From Gracilimonas sp017641085 (GTDB lineage Bacteria; Bacteroidota; Rhodothermia; Balneolales; Balneolaceae), in assembly GCF_046115515.1 (NCBI RefSeq), contig NZ_CP175953.1: 64,000 nucleotides of DNA; one strand, written 5' to 3'. The notes beneath the pieces were generated by a model, which saw nothing but the letters and a program-made list of their open reading frames with translations, did not search any database and was not told where the DNA came from. Shown piece by piece: positions 8,450-16,511 of this stretch. The position numbers were made by a program, and so were the translations under genes. Numbering within the stretch: position 1 is the stretch's first letter; the number at the start of each line of letters is the position of its first letter.

Positions 8450-9550
8450 TTACAAAACCTCCGCAATATCAATAATATCCCCTAATACACCGGCTGCGGT
8501 TACTTCTCGTCCGGCTCCCGGTCCCTGCACAATAATGGGAGAGGTGCTATATCGTTTGGTGTAAATCTGAATGAGGTTATCTGTTCCTTGCAATCCGCCA
8601 AGGGGAGAGTCGCCCTTTACCTCTTCAATGCCAACGCTGATGCCATCCGGTGTAAACGTGCCCACATATCTTAGCTTCCGGTTGTTGACCATAGCCTGTG
8701 CATTACGACTTTTCCAATGGCCATCATATTCGGGTAATTGTTGCAGAAATTCTTCCGTAGACAGTGAAATCAGCTTTTCCGGAACGAGTGTATCCACCTG
8801 AATTTGATTCCGTTCAAATTTATAGCCACTGGTTCGCGCAAGGATCAGGAATTTACGGGCCACATCTTCGCCGGAAAGGTCATCTCTTGGGTCCGGTTCC
8901 GAATAACCGCCATCCTTAGCCTTTTTAACCGCTTCACTGAATGGAACAGCGTTTTGTAATTGGGTGAACAGGTAAGTCATGGTTCCGGAAGCCACTCCGG
9001 TGATTTTTGTGATTTCATCTCCACTGTTTAACAAGGTTTTGAGGGTGCTGATTACAGGAAGTCCGGCACCTACCGCTGTTTCATACCGGTATTGTGCCCG
9101 GCCTGAATTGTTCGCATTGATCAGCCCATCAAAATAATCCTGACTAAATGAATTAGCTCGCTTGCTGGGCGTGGCGATATGTACGCCGTTGTCCAACAGG
9201 TATTGAAATTGTTGGGCAACGACTTCGCTTCCGGTGGCATCGATAAAAATCAGGTTGCCTTCGCTTCTGTTTACCAGTTTATCGGGGATGCTGTTCCAGT
9301 CAGTAGGCTCGCCATCGGTCAGCCGGCTTTTACTGATTACCTGCTCCATATCCGGGTTCCATTGGGTGAATTTGCTGTTGCAAACGCCGATCACATTCAG
9401 CTCATAAAGTGAGTGATCCAACTGCCGGATGAGTTTAGTTAGGGTACCTCCCACTGCGCCTATCCCGGCAATGAAAAGGTTTATATTCTTTCTTTGTAGA
9501 GAAAGCTCTTGATGAGTGTCGGTAGTTGTTTTCTTAAGTGTGAGTGTCAT
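8450..9550 (-). CDS. hom: Homoserine dehydrogenase
   Basis: Reduces aspartate semialdehyde to homoserine. The N-terminal nucleotide-binding loop is INLFIAGIGAVGGTL (about 24-38). The homoserine dehydrogenase signature is complete in AKDGGYSEPDPRDDLSGEDVARK, including the catalytic acidic residue and lysine region. There is no N-terminal aspartate kinase domain and no C-terminal ACT domain, so it is a monofunctional short form (366 residues) that should not be feedback-inhibited through an ACT domain. It is the last gene of metY-metX-hom, and its start overlaps metX by 4 bases. Its placement makes homoserine supply part of the methionine regulon. Confidence 0.95.
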   Translation of the reverse strand: MTLTLKKTTTDTHQELSLQRKNINLFIAGIGAVGGTLTKLIRQLDHSLYELNVIGVCNSKFTQWNPDMEQVISKSRLTDGEPTDWNSIPDKLVNRSEGNLIFIDATGSEVVAQQFQYLLDNGVHIATPSKRANSFSQDYFDGLINANNSGRAQYRYETAVGAGLPVISTLKTLLNSGDEITKITGVASGTMTYLFTQLQNAVPFSEAVKKAKDGGYSEPDPRDDLSGEDVARKFLILARTSGYKFERNQIQVDTLVPEKLISLSTEEFLQQLPEYDGHWKSRNAQAMVNNRKLRYVGTFTPDGISVGIEEVKGDSPLGGLQGTDNLIQIYTKRYSTSPIIVQGPGAGREVTAAGVLGDIIDIAEVL

Positions 9551-10593
9551 GGTTTTACTTCGGTGAGTGAGTGATAAAATGAGTGTAATTGAGTGTTCAA
9601 TTGATCAAATTCGATCAAAAAAGCATCGTGACCAAAGGGAGATTGCAGCTCAGCAAGCCGGCTGTTGGGGATCAGTTTTGCCAGTTCTTGTTGTTCGCTG
9701 AGTGGATACAATTTGTCACTTTCAAAGCCTACAACTAATACTGGTTGATGCACACCTCCCAGCACTTCTTCAAAACTCCCCCGGCCTCTGGATACATCGT
9801 GGGAATCCATCGCTTTTGTCAGGGTGATGTAAGAGTTTGCATCAAACCGGCCTGCCAGCTTTTCTCCCTGGTAATTGAGATACGATTCAACCTGGTATAT
9901 TTCTTTTTCAGGGTGAACTTCTCGACCAAATTTCTGGGCGTAATTCTCCGGGGTGCGATAGGTGAGCATCGCCATGGCGCGGGCAGCGGTGAGCCCTTTG
10001 GTCGGTGGATTTTTGGGGTCATAGAAACCGTTATTCCAGCGCTCATCAGCATAAATAGCCATTCGCTGCGCCTGGCTAATACCGATGGCCCAGGGCGAGT
10101 GAGCTTTTCCCATTGCAAACAAAGCAGCCGATTTAATCCGGTCATCCATGATCGCAAACTCGAGCGCCGTCATTCCTCCTAAAGATCCGCCAATCACTAA
10201 TTCAATGCCCTGAATATCCCAGTGATCCAGCAATAGCTGTTGGAAAGCGACGATATCCCGAATGGTGATGTCGGGGAAGTCTGCCTGCCAGGGCTTTCCG
10301 GTTTCTGGGTTGATGGAAGCAGGGCCGGTAGAACCATAGCAGCTACCCGGTATATTAATGCACAGAATGAAATGCTTTTTAGGATTGAGAATGCCCCCTT
10401 TGTCGAACAACCCATTGAACCATTCATCGGCGGCGGCATGACCGGTCAGGGCATGACAAATCAGGATTACATTATCTCTGTTCTCATTGAGAGTTCCCCA
10501 ACTTTTCCAGGCAATATCTACCTGACTAAAACTATAGCCGGATTCAGTCGTCCAGCTTTTGTTCAGGGTTGTAATTTTGATGTCTTTGTTCAT
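9547..10593 (-). CDS. metX: Homoserine O-acetyltransferase
   Basis: MetX transfers an acyl group, usually acetyl from acetyl-CoA, to homoserine. It is an alpha/beta hydrolase-fold enzyme with nucleophile Ser137 in ELVIGGSLGGMTALEF, Asp293 in VGFESDKLYPL and His322 in SPFGHDAFL, so the catalytic triad is complete. The length (348 residues) is typical. Acetyl rather than succinyl specificity is inferred from the downstream-acting O-acetylhomoserine sulfhydrylase in the same operon; acyl specificity in this family is hard to read from sequence alone. A hairpin with a T-run lies between metY and this gene. Confidence 0.95.
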   Translation of the reverse strand: MNKDIKITTLNKSWTTESGYSFSQVDIAWKSWGTLNENRDNVILICHALTGHAAADEWFNGLFDKGGILNPKKHFILCINIPGSCYGSTGPASINPETGKPWQADFPDITIRDIVAFQQLLLDHWDIQGIELVIGGSLGGMTALEFAIMDDRIKSAALFAMGKAHSPWAIGISQAQRMAIYADERWNNGFYDPKNPPTKGLTAARAMAMLTYRTPENYAQKFGREVHPEKEIYQVESYLNYQGEKLAGRFDANSYITLTKAMDSHDVSRGRGSFEEVLGGVHQPVLVVGFESDKLYPLSEQQELAKLIPNSRLAELQSPFGHDAFLIEFDQLNTQLHSFYHSLTEVKP

Positions 10594-10661
10594 ATTTCTT
10601 CAGTTTTGCGCATCCCCTTGGGGTTTCTAAAAAGGATTTTTTTTAATTCAGTTTTTAAAAA

Positions 10662-10686
10662 CAGGCCCGGATTTCCACCGAGCCTG
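10662..10686 (-). terminator. Intercistronic hairpin terminator between metY and metX
   Basis: On the minus strand CAGGCTCGG pairs with CCGGGCCTG (eight Watson-Crick pairs plus one G-U) around a 7-base loop, followed by five T then five A. It lies about 20 bases after the metY stop, inside the 113-base gap before metX, so it may lower metX-hom expression relative to metY. Confidence 0.65.
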
Positions 10687-10706
10687 CAAAGGAGTACTAA
10701 TCGGGG

Positions 10707-12035
10707 TTACACGGGTACTTTAATTTTTGCGAATGCTTTCTCGAAGTCTTCGATGATATCATCGATATGTTCGATTCCAACGGACACCCGAATCAGGTCG
10801 CCTTTCACACCGCTCGACTGCTGCTCAGTTTCTGTAAGCTGCTGGTGAGTGGTTGAGGCAGGATGGATAACCAGGGTTTTGGCATCTCCCACATTGGCAA
10901 GGTGACTGGACAGCTGTACGTTTTCGATGAATTCTCGCGCGGCATCATATCCGCCTTTCACGCCAAAGGTGAATACCGACCCAAAGTGACCTTCTTTCAG
11001 ATATTTTTTGGCGCGCTCGTGATAATCATGCTCGGACAAGCCGGTAAAGCTGATCCACTCAATGGCGTCATGATCTTTCAGCCAGTGGGCCAATTTCAGA
11101 GCATTTTCATTGTGCCTTTCAACCCGTAAAGACAGCGTTTCCAGCCCCTGCAACAGCAGAAAACTGTTAAATGGAGACTGAGCCGGACCGAAATCACGCA
11201 GCCCTTCAACCCGGGCACGAATGGCAAAAGCGATGTTGCCGAAAGGGCCGTCTTCACCGAATACTTCCCAGAAATTAAGTCCGTGATAGGAAGGAGAGGG
11301 TTCACTGAATGCGGGAAATTTTCCATTGCCCCAGTTGAAATTACCACCATCTACAATCACCCCACCGATAGACGTCCCGTGTCCGCCAATCCACTTGGTA
11401 GCTGATGCGGTTACGACATTGGCTCCGTGTTTAAGAGGCTGAACAAGTGCACCGCCGGCGCCGAATGTATTATCTACCACAAGCGGGATGTTGTTTTCTT
11501 TGGCCAATGCCGAAAGTCCTTCAAAGTCGGCCACGTTACCGCGCGGGTTTCCGATGGACTCCACGTAAATGGCTTTGGTGTTTTCATCGATATGTTTGGC
11601 ATATGCTTCGATGGTATCTTCTTCCGCAAAGCGTACATCGATCCCTAACCGGGGCAGGGCTACTTTGAACTGGTTATAGGTTCCGCCATACAGGTATTGA
11701 GTTGAAACGATGTTATCGCCGGCCTGGGCCAGATTGGAAATAGCCAAAAACTGGGCAGCCTGTCCCGAGGCTGTTGCCAATGCTGCCACTCCACCTTCGA
11801 GGGCAGCCACCCGGTTTTCAAAAACATCATTGGTCGGGTTCATAATCCGGGTATAGATATTGCCGAATTCACGGAGGGCAAATAGGTTGGCAGCGTGCTC
11901 GGTATTATCAAAGTTGTACGAAGTGGTTTGATAAATCGGCACCGCTCTCGATCCTGTTGCGGGATCCGGTTCCTGACCTGCATGCAGCTGCAGGGTTTCA
12001 AATTTATAGTCGCGTTTTTCCTTGTTGTTGCTCAT
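10707..12035 (-). CDS. metY: O-acetylhomoserine sulfhydrylase (O-acetylhomoserine aminocarboxypropyltransferase)
   Basis: A PLP-dependent Cys/Met-metabolism enzyme that makes homocysteine directly from O-acetylhomoserine and sulfide. It opens with FETLQLHAGQEPDPATGSRAVPIYQTTS, contains IYTRIMNPTNDVFENRVAALEGG, and has the PLP-binding Lys214 in TASATKWIGGHG. A long insertion and a length of 442 residues separate MetY from the shorter cystathionine gamma-synthases (about 390). It is the first structural gene after the SAM-I riboswitch and leader attenuator, so it should be induced when methionine/SAM is low. With metX and hom it forms a direct-sulfhydrylation route. Confidence 0.95.
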   Translation of the reverse strand: MSNNKEKRDYKFETLQLHAGQEPDPATGSRAVPIYQTTSYNFDNTEHAANLFALREFGNIYTRIMNPTNDVFENRVAALEGGVAALATASGQAAQFLAISNLAQAGDNIVSTQYLYGGTYNQFKVALPRLGIDVRFAEEDTIEAYAKHIDENTKAIYVESIGNPRGNVADFEGLSALAKENNIPLVVDNTFGAGGALVQPLKHGANVVTASATKWIGGHGTSIGGVIVDGGNFNWGNGKFPAFSEPSPSYHGLNFWEVFGEDGPFGNIAFAIRARVEGLRDFGPAQSPFNSFLLLQGLETLSLRVERHNENALKLAHWLKDHDAIEWISFTGLSEHDYHERAKKYLKEGHFGSVFTFGVKGGYDAAREFIENVQLSSHLANVGDAKTLVIHPASTTHQQLTETEQQSSGVKGDLIRVSVGIEHIDDIIEDFEKAFAKIKVPV

Positions 12036-12123
12036 GATATATTGGTTATAAGTGAGTGTGTTATTTGTTGATTTATTTAGCTTTTAAGATTTTGCATCTC
12101 TCTGATGAGGCTCCTTAAAACGA

Positions 12124-12161
12124 AAAAAGCCTCTTTCAGAGATGAATCCGAAAGAGGCTTT
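12124..12161 (-). terminator. Intrinsic terminator, expression platform of the SAM-I riboswitch
   Basis: On the minus strand AAAGCCTCTTTC pairs with GAAAGAGGCTTT, and a T-run follows. The terminator loop contains UUCAUCU, which can pair with AGAUGAG, the 3' strand of riboswitch helix P1. SAM binding would hold AGAUGAG in P1 and allow this terminator, giving an OFF switch upstream of metY. Confidence 0.88.
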
Positions 12162-12186
12162 ATGTCAAAACCAATATCTGTTCGAA

Positions 12187-12311
12187 CTCATCTTTTCCAT
12201 CACATAAATTTTATGTGACAGACAGGACGTAGCACCTTTTCCTGACAAATAAATTGTCGGGACGGTTGCCAAGGCTTCAAAGGACCTGATCCCTCCACCT
12301 TTCTTAATGAG
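12187..12311 (-). ncRNA. SAM-I (S-box) riboswitch aptamer
   Basis: The minus strand reads CTCATTAAGAAAGGTGGAGG, then GATCAGGTCCTTTGAAGCC, TTGGCAACC, AAAGGTGCTACGTCC and finally AAGATGAG. These are the conserved blocks of the SAM-I aptamer in the right order: the kink-turn/GGAGGGA region, GAAGCC..GGCAACC, and AAGGTGC..TCC. P1 forms between CTCAT (12311-12307) and ATGAG (12191-12187). A terminator follows at 12124-12161 and metY starts at 12035. It senses S-adenosylmethionine and should reduce transcription of metY-metX-hom when SAM is plentiful. Confidence 0.95.
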
Positions 12312-12350
12312 AATGCAACTGTTGTAAAAGAACGATTAAAATATAATCCA

Positions 12351-12387
12351 ACAAAAAAGCCCTTCTGAGTTGCATTCAAAAGGGCTT
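12351..12387 (-). terminator. Attenuator terminator upstream of the riboswitch
   Basis: On the minus strand AGCCCTTTTGA pairs with TCAGAAGGGCT (11 pairs, one G-U) around the loop ATGCAAC, followed by six T. Its 5' arm AAGCCCTT (12387-12380) can instead pair with AAGGGCT (starting at 12418), which begins at the leader-peptide stop codon. This gives mutually exclusive antiterminator and terminator forms. Confidence 0.82.
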
Positions 12388-12408
12388 GTGTAAATTATTT
12401 ACGTATAT

Positions 12409-12418
12409 CTCAGCCCTT
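12409..12418 (-). promoter_or_regulatory. Antiterminator strand (region 1) of the met leader attenuator
   Basis: AAGGGCTGAG on the minus strand starts within the leader stop codon TAA. AAGGGCT pairs perfectly with AGCCCTT of the downstream terminator 5' arm; CA/TG pairs flank it after a single U-U mismatch. A small GTAAA/TTTAC hairpin lies in the intervening loop. A ribosome paused on the stop codon would cover region 1, while one stalled earlier on the Cys/Met codons would leave it free. Confidence 0.7.
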
Positions 12419-12452
12419 ATGTCTGCGCCATGCACATACACATGCAACACAT
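12417..12452 (-). CDS. Cys/Met-rich leader peptide of the methionine operon (MCCMCMCMAQT)
   Basis: This 11-codon reading frame on the minus strand starts with ATG at 12452-12450 and stops with TAA at 12419-12417. It encodes Met-Cys-Cys-Met-Cys-Met-Cys-Met-Ala-Gln-Thr: four Met and four Cys in the first eight residues. It lies about 100 bases upstream of a SAM-I riboswitch and directly upstream of alternative hairpins with a T-run. That is the arrangement of classical ribosome-mediated attenuators such as trp and his leaders, in which stalling on scarce cognate codons prevents termination. Here the sensed signals would be charged tRNA-Cys and tRNA-Met (possibly fMet). There is no clear Shine-Dalgarno sequence, but many genes here lack one. 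Read directly from the sequence; the mechanism is inferred. Confidence 0.8.
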   Translation of the reverse strand: MCCMCMCMAQT

Positions 12453-12717
12453 CGTTGCACAAGAGCTGATAATATTTTGTCGGAAAAATTTCATTGCACC
12501 AATGTTAAGAGTAGAATTCGGAAGGCGCAAATAATTTTTTTGAGGGAACACAAACGACACGGATTGAACAGATGTTCACTGATCTTAAATGTATGCGTGT
12601 AATCAATTTAAGATCGTTATAAAATTTCTGAAATGAGAAGACTTTACATCAAAATCGCAATGTGAAAATACATGAAGTCATTTGGGAATCTGTCGTATCT
12701 GCGTCATCTGCGTTCCA
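12453..12717. other. Intergenic region upstream of the met leader, with degenerate repeat text
   Basis: The 265 bases between the leader peptide and the end of era must hold the met operon promoter on the minus strand. TTGGTG near 12513 and TATTAT near 12470 are possible elements but are not well spaced. CACGGATTGAACAGATG (near 12557) and GAATCTGTCGTATCTGCG (near 12685) resemble a degenerate intergenic repeat text seen in many Bacteroidota genomes. No gene was found. Confidence 0.45.
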
Positions 12718-13599
12718 TTAATACCCCAAATTACGAACCCAGCCTTCTTTTTCTCTCCACTTTTCCCTGACTTTCACATGAAGCTCCAGGTACACCTGTT
12801 TGCCAATGAATTCTTCAACCGATTTCCGGGCTTCAATACCCAGTTCTTTGATGGCTGTTCCGCCTTTTCCAATCAGCATGCCTTTTTGGGATTTCTGGTT
12901 CACGATGATGTCGGCATGGATGCGGTCAATGTCCACATCGGCATCATAAGAAACTACTTCTACCGTACAGGAATACGGGATTTCCTGGTGAAATTGAAGG
13001 AAAATCTGTTCACGAATCAGCTCTGAAACAAAGAAACGGACCGGATGCTCGCTTAGGTCTTCTTTGGGATAGAAGGGAGGTCCGGGCAATAAACATCCAC
13101 GAATATCTTCCATCAATTCTTGCACGCCGGATCCGGCAGTAGCTGAGATATAATGTGTGGAGCGAATCTTCAGTTTCTCTTGAATTTGTTCGGCCGATTT
13201 GCGCGCTTTTTCATCATTTGCGGCATCCATTTTATTAACAACCAGGAATACCGGTTTGTTGATGGACTTTATAAGTTCAATTACATCATCTGTGGGGTGT
13301 TTATCCATCGGGTCATGGATGAAGAGGATCACATCGGCATCACTGCGGGCACGCTCCACGGTTTTCATCATCGCTTTTTGAAGCTCATACCTTGGTGAAA
13401 TAACACCGGGAGTATCCAGAAAAACGATCTGTGTATCCTCATCCGAAAATATTCCCACAATCTGATGGCGCGTCGTCTGCGCCTTGTGGGTAGTGATGGA
13501 AATCTTGGCGCCCAGAATATAATTCATCAGGGTAGATTTACCGGCATTCGGCTTCCCGATAATAGCTACATATCCGGATTTGTGTGGTTTGTCTTCCAT
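12718..13599 (-). CDS. era: GTPase Era
   Basis: Era is an essential GTPase that binds the 3' end of 16S rRNA and assists 30S subunit maturation. G1 is GKPNAGKST (15-23), then the switch region KAQTTRHQIVGI, G3 DTPGV and G4 NKMD (VFLVVNKMDAAND). The C-terminal KH domain carries GKGGTAIKELGIEARKSVEEF, including the conserved G-K-G-G motif. The length of 293 residues is typical. It follows mutS on the same strand after a 90-base gap that contains an imperfect inverted repeat. Confidence 0.96.
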   Translation of the reverse strand: MEDKPHKSGYVAIIGKPNAGKSTLMNYILGAKISITTHKAQTTRHQIVGIFSDEDTQIVFLDTPGVISPRYELQKAMMKTVERARSDADVILFIHDPMDKHPTDDVIELIKSINKPVFLVVNKMDAANDEKARKSAEQIQEKLKIRSTHYISATAGSGVQELMEDIRGCLLPGPPFYPKEDLSEHPVRFFVSELIREQIFLQFHQEIPYSCTVEVVSYDADVDIDRIHADIIVNQKSQKGMLIGKGGTAIKELGIEARKSVEEFIGKQVYLELHVKVREKWREKEGWVRNLGY

Positions 13600-13631
13600 T
13601 TTTTTACGTATTAATGTGTTGACGTGCTAAC

Positions 13632-13680
13632 GTGTTAAAGTGTGTGTTTAGAGTTATACACGTAAACACTTTAATACGGT
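13632..13680. repeat. Imperfect inverted repeat between mutS and era
   Basis: CGTGTTAAAGTGT (13632-13644) and ACACTTTAATACG (13668-13680) are complementary at 12 of 13 positions. The surrounding text (GTGTTGACGTGCTAACGTG) uses the same short words. There is no T-run, so it is not a typical intrinsic terminator; role unknown. Confidence 0.6.
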
Positions 13681-13689
13681 GACACATTC

Positions 13690-16359
13690 TTAATCAACCA
13701 GGCGTTTTAATTCGGTAATCAGCATTAGCGCTTCAATGGGTGTCATTCGGTTCGGATCTGTGGCTTCCAGTTTATTCAGCACGGTTTCAATTCGGGGATC
13801 TACGTGTGTTTGGAACATCGTCATCTGAGAGGTTTCGGGCTGTTTTTCTACTTTCTCAGAGAGATTCTTGGTCGCTTCTTTTTTCGATGAAGCCTCATTC
13901 TCAATAGTCCCGTTTTTGTTGGTGATGTCGAGGCTGTGACTTTCCAGGTTCTTCAGGATCTCTTTGGCCCGTTCAATTACAACCTGTGGGAGTCCGGCCA
14001 TGTCGGCTACCTGAATTCCATAACTGTGATCGGCCCCGCCCGGGATGAGCTTCCGCAGAAACACTACTTTGCCGTCATGCTCTTTTACCTGAACGTTGAA
14101 ATTTTTGGTTCGCTCATACATCTGCTCCAGTTCATTCAGCTCATGGTAATGGGTCGCGAAGAGGGTTTTTGCAGCCACAGGGGCGTGGTTATGTAAATAC
14201 TCAGCCAGCGACCAGGCAATACTCAATCCGTCAAAAGTAGAAGTTCCGCGACCCACTTCATCCAATAAAATCAACGACCGTGGAGTGGCATTGTTGAGAA
14301 TGTTGGCTGCTTCGTTCATCTCAACCAGGAACGTACTTTCCCCTGCAGCCAGGTTATCCGAAGCACCTACGCGGGTAAAGATTTTATCTACCAGGCCGAT
14401 CTTGGCTTCTTTGGCAGGAACAAAACTCCCCACCTGGGCCAGCAACACAATGAGTCCGGTTTGGCGCAGAATGATACTTTTACCGGCCATATTGGGCCCG
14501 GTAATAATCAGAATCTGCTGTTCGTCATTATCCAGCTTAATGTCGTTGGGTATAAACGGCTCGCCCATAGGCAGCGACTTTTCAACTACCGGGTGCCGAC
14601 CTTTTTTGATGTCAATTTCTTCATGATCACCCACTTCCGGTTTGGCATAATTATTCCGGAAGGCGATTTCGGCAAAACCCTGAAGGCAATCCAGCTCTGC
14701 AATGGCGTGAGAAACCTGCTGAACGTCATCGGCAAACTCGGCTACATACAGCCTCAGTTCTTCAAACAATTCATACTCCAGGGTTTTGCTGCGTTCCTCA
14801 GCCGATAGTACTTTCTCCTCAACCTCTTTCAGTTCCGGGGTGATGTAGCGCTCGGAATTCACCAGCGTCTGCTTTCGGATAAAACTTTCCGGCACTTTGT
14901 CTTTATGCGTGTTGGTTACTTCAATGTAGTAGCCAAACACTTTGTTATAGCCGATTTTAAGGGAGGGAATATTATGCTCTTTCGCCAGGTCGTCTTTAAT
15001 CTTGGCTATATATTTCTTTCCGTTCTTGGCGATATCACGAAGTTCATCCAGCTCATCATTAAACCCGTCTTCAATCATGCCACCGTCTCGCACACTAGCC
15101 GGAGGATCGTCTTTAAGGGCAGTATTAATTCGTTCCTGAACTTCAATCAGCAATTTAAGCCGGCTCGAAATATTCTCGAGCAACGGATCATCAATACCTG
15201 AAAACTGGGATTTCAATCTCGGAATTTGAGCCAGCGAAAGTTTCAGTTGAACGACATCGCGTGCGTTAGTACGGCCAACCGCAATCCGGGAGATAAGGCG
15301 TTCCATATCGCCAACCTGCTCCAGCTCTTCACGTAGTGTTTGCCGGATGTCGGTATTCTTGTAGAGCTTTTCGACCGCATCCAGTCGCTGCTGAACGGGC
15401 TTCAGTCTTTTTAACGGACGCATAATCCAGCGGCGCAGCAAACGCCCGCCCATAGCTGTGCAGGTGTCATCAAGTATGGAAATTAACGTACCGTCCGTTC
15501 CACCTTCCTGAATACTTGCGGTCAATTCCAGGTTCCGTTTGGTGGCGGCATCCAGGCTCATAAATTCACTGCTTTCATAAGCGTACAGCCGGCGCAAGTG
15601 ACGTAAATAAGCTTTCTGCGTTTCCTGCATGTAATGCATCAGAGAGCCGGCGGCAACATGAGCCACTTTCAGGTTCTCAACACCAAAACCTTTAAGGGAG
15701 TGGGTCTCAAAATGTTCGGTGAGCAGGTTATATCCGTAATCCCCATCATATACCCAATCCTCGATATAACTTATGTTATGGTGGGTGAGCTTTTCGTCCA
15801 GCTTGTTCTTCTTTTTTTGCTGAACCAGAATTTCTGATGGCTGGATGGCGGCAAGCAGGCTGTCCAGGTTCTTTTCATCTACATGACTGAGGGCAAACTC
15901 CCCGGTAGATATATCAGAGAAGGCAACCCCGACTGTTGAGCCATCCCAATGGAGGGAGGCGATATAATTATTTCGTTTGTGATCCAGCAGCTTTTCCGAC
16001 ATGGTAACGCCGGGTGTGGTAATCTCGGTTACTTCCCGTTCTACAATTTTACGCCCGGCTTTCTTGGCTTCTTCGGGATCTTCGGTTTGATCACAAACCG
16101 CTACTTTATACCCCTTTTTAACCAGTTTGGGCAGGTAATTGTCCAGGGCATGGTAGGGAAAGCCGGCAAGGGGAGTTTGATCTCCGCCATTATTTCGCTT
16201 GGTGAGCGTAATCCCCAATTCTTTACTAACAAGCTGGGCATCATCAGCAAAAGTCTCATAAAAATCTCCAACCCGAAATAGTAGAATAGTACCGGGATGT
16301 TCATCTTTAATCTTAAAATACTGCCGCATCAGCGGAGTCTGCTTTTTCTTAGCACTCAT
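13690..16359 (-). CDS. mutS: DNA mismatch repair protein MutS
   Basis: MutS recognises mismatches and starts methyl-independent or MutH-type repair together with MutL. The mismatch-reading Phe-x-Glu motif is F33-Y34-E35 in RVGDFYETF. The ATPase domain has Walker A GPNMAGKS, then the block ILLDEVGRGTSTFDGLSIAW (signature and Walker B) and FATHYHEL. The C-terminal 60 residues include the dimer/tetramer region (RIETVLNKLEATDPNRMTPIEALMLITELKRL). The length of 889 residues is normal for MutS1. Upstream on the other strand lies the yihY-like gene, so the two are divergent across about 150 bases. Confidence 0.97.
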   Translation of the reverse strand: MSAKKKQTPLMRQYFKIKDEHPGTILLFRVGDFYETFADDAQLVSKELGITLTKRNNGGDQTPLAGFPYHALDNYLPKLVKKGYKVAVCDQTEDPEEAKKAGRKIVEREVTEITTPGVTMSEKLLDHKRNNYIASLHWDGSTVGVAFSDISTGEFALSHVDEKNLDSLLAAIQPSEILVQQKKKNKLDEKLTHHNISYIEDWVYDGDYGYNLLTEHFETHSLKGFGVENLKVAHVAAGSLMHYMQETQKAYLRHLRRLYAYESSEFMSLDAATKRNLELTASIQEGGTDGTLISILDDTCTAMGGRLLRRWIMRPLKRLKPVQQRLDAVEKLYKNTDIRQTLREELEQVGDMERLISRIAVGRTNARDVVQLKLSLAQIPRLKSQFSGIDDPLLENISSRLKLLIEVQERINTALKDDPPASVRDGGMIEDGFNDELDELRDIAKNGKKYIAKIKDDLAKEHNIPSLKIGYNKVFGYYIEVTNTHKDKVPESFIRKQTLVNSERYITPELKEVEEKVLSAEERSKTLEYELFEELRLYVAEFADDVQQVSHAIAELDCLQGFAEIAFRNNYAKPEVGDHEEIDIKKGRHPVVEKSLPMGEPFIPNDIKLDNDEQQILIITGPNMAGKSIILRQTGLIVLLAQVGSFVPAKEAKIGLVDKIFTRVGASDNLAAGESTFLVEMNEAANILNNATPRSLILLDEVGRGTSTFDGLSIAWSLAEYLHNHAPVAAKTLFATHYHELNELEQMYERTKNFNVQVKEHDGKVVFLRKLIPGGADHSYGIQVADMAGLPQVVIERAKEILKNLESHSLDITNKNGTIENEASSKKEATKNLSEKVEKQPETSQMTMFQTHVDPRIETVLNKLEATDPNRMTPIEALMLITELKRLVD

Positions 16360-16511
16360 GCGCTCGAAATACCTGTTTTTATGCTGATAGATTGCTGAAT
16401 TAAGGTGTGGAACTTACCAATGTATTACCTGAAAAACTATGTGTGAAATGTTTGTTTGGAATTAACTCAGCATCCTGCGAATTTTACCCTTCATCAAATT
16501 GTATACATCTT

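Noticed and set aside
10240..10848. 202-residue plus-strand reading frame
   Set aside because: Antisense to metX and metY, with no domain.
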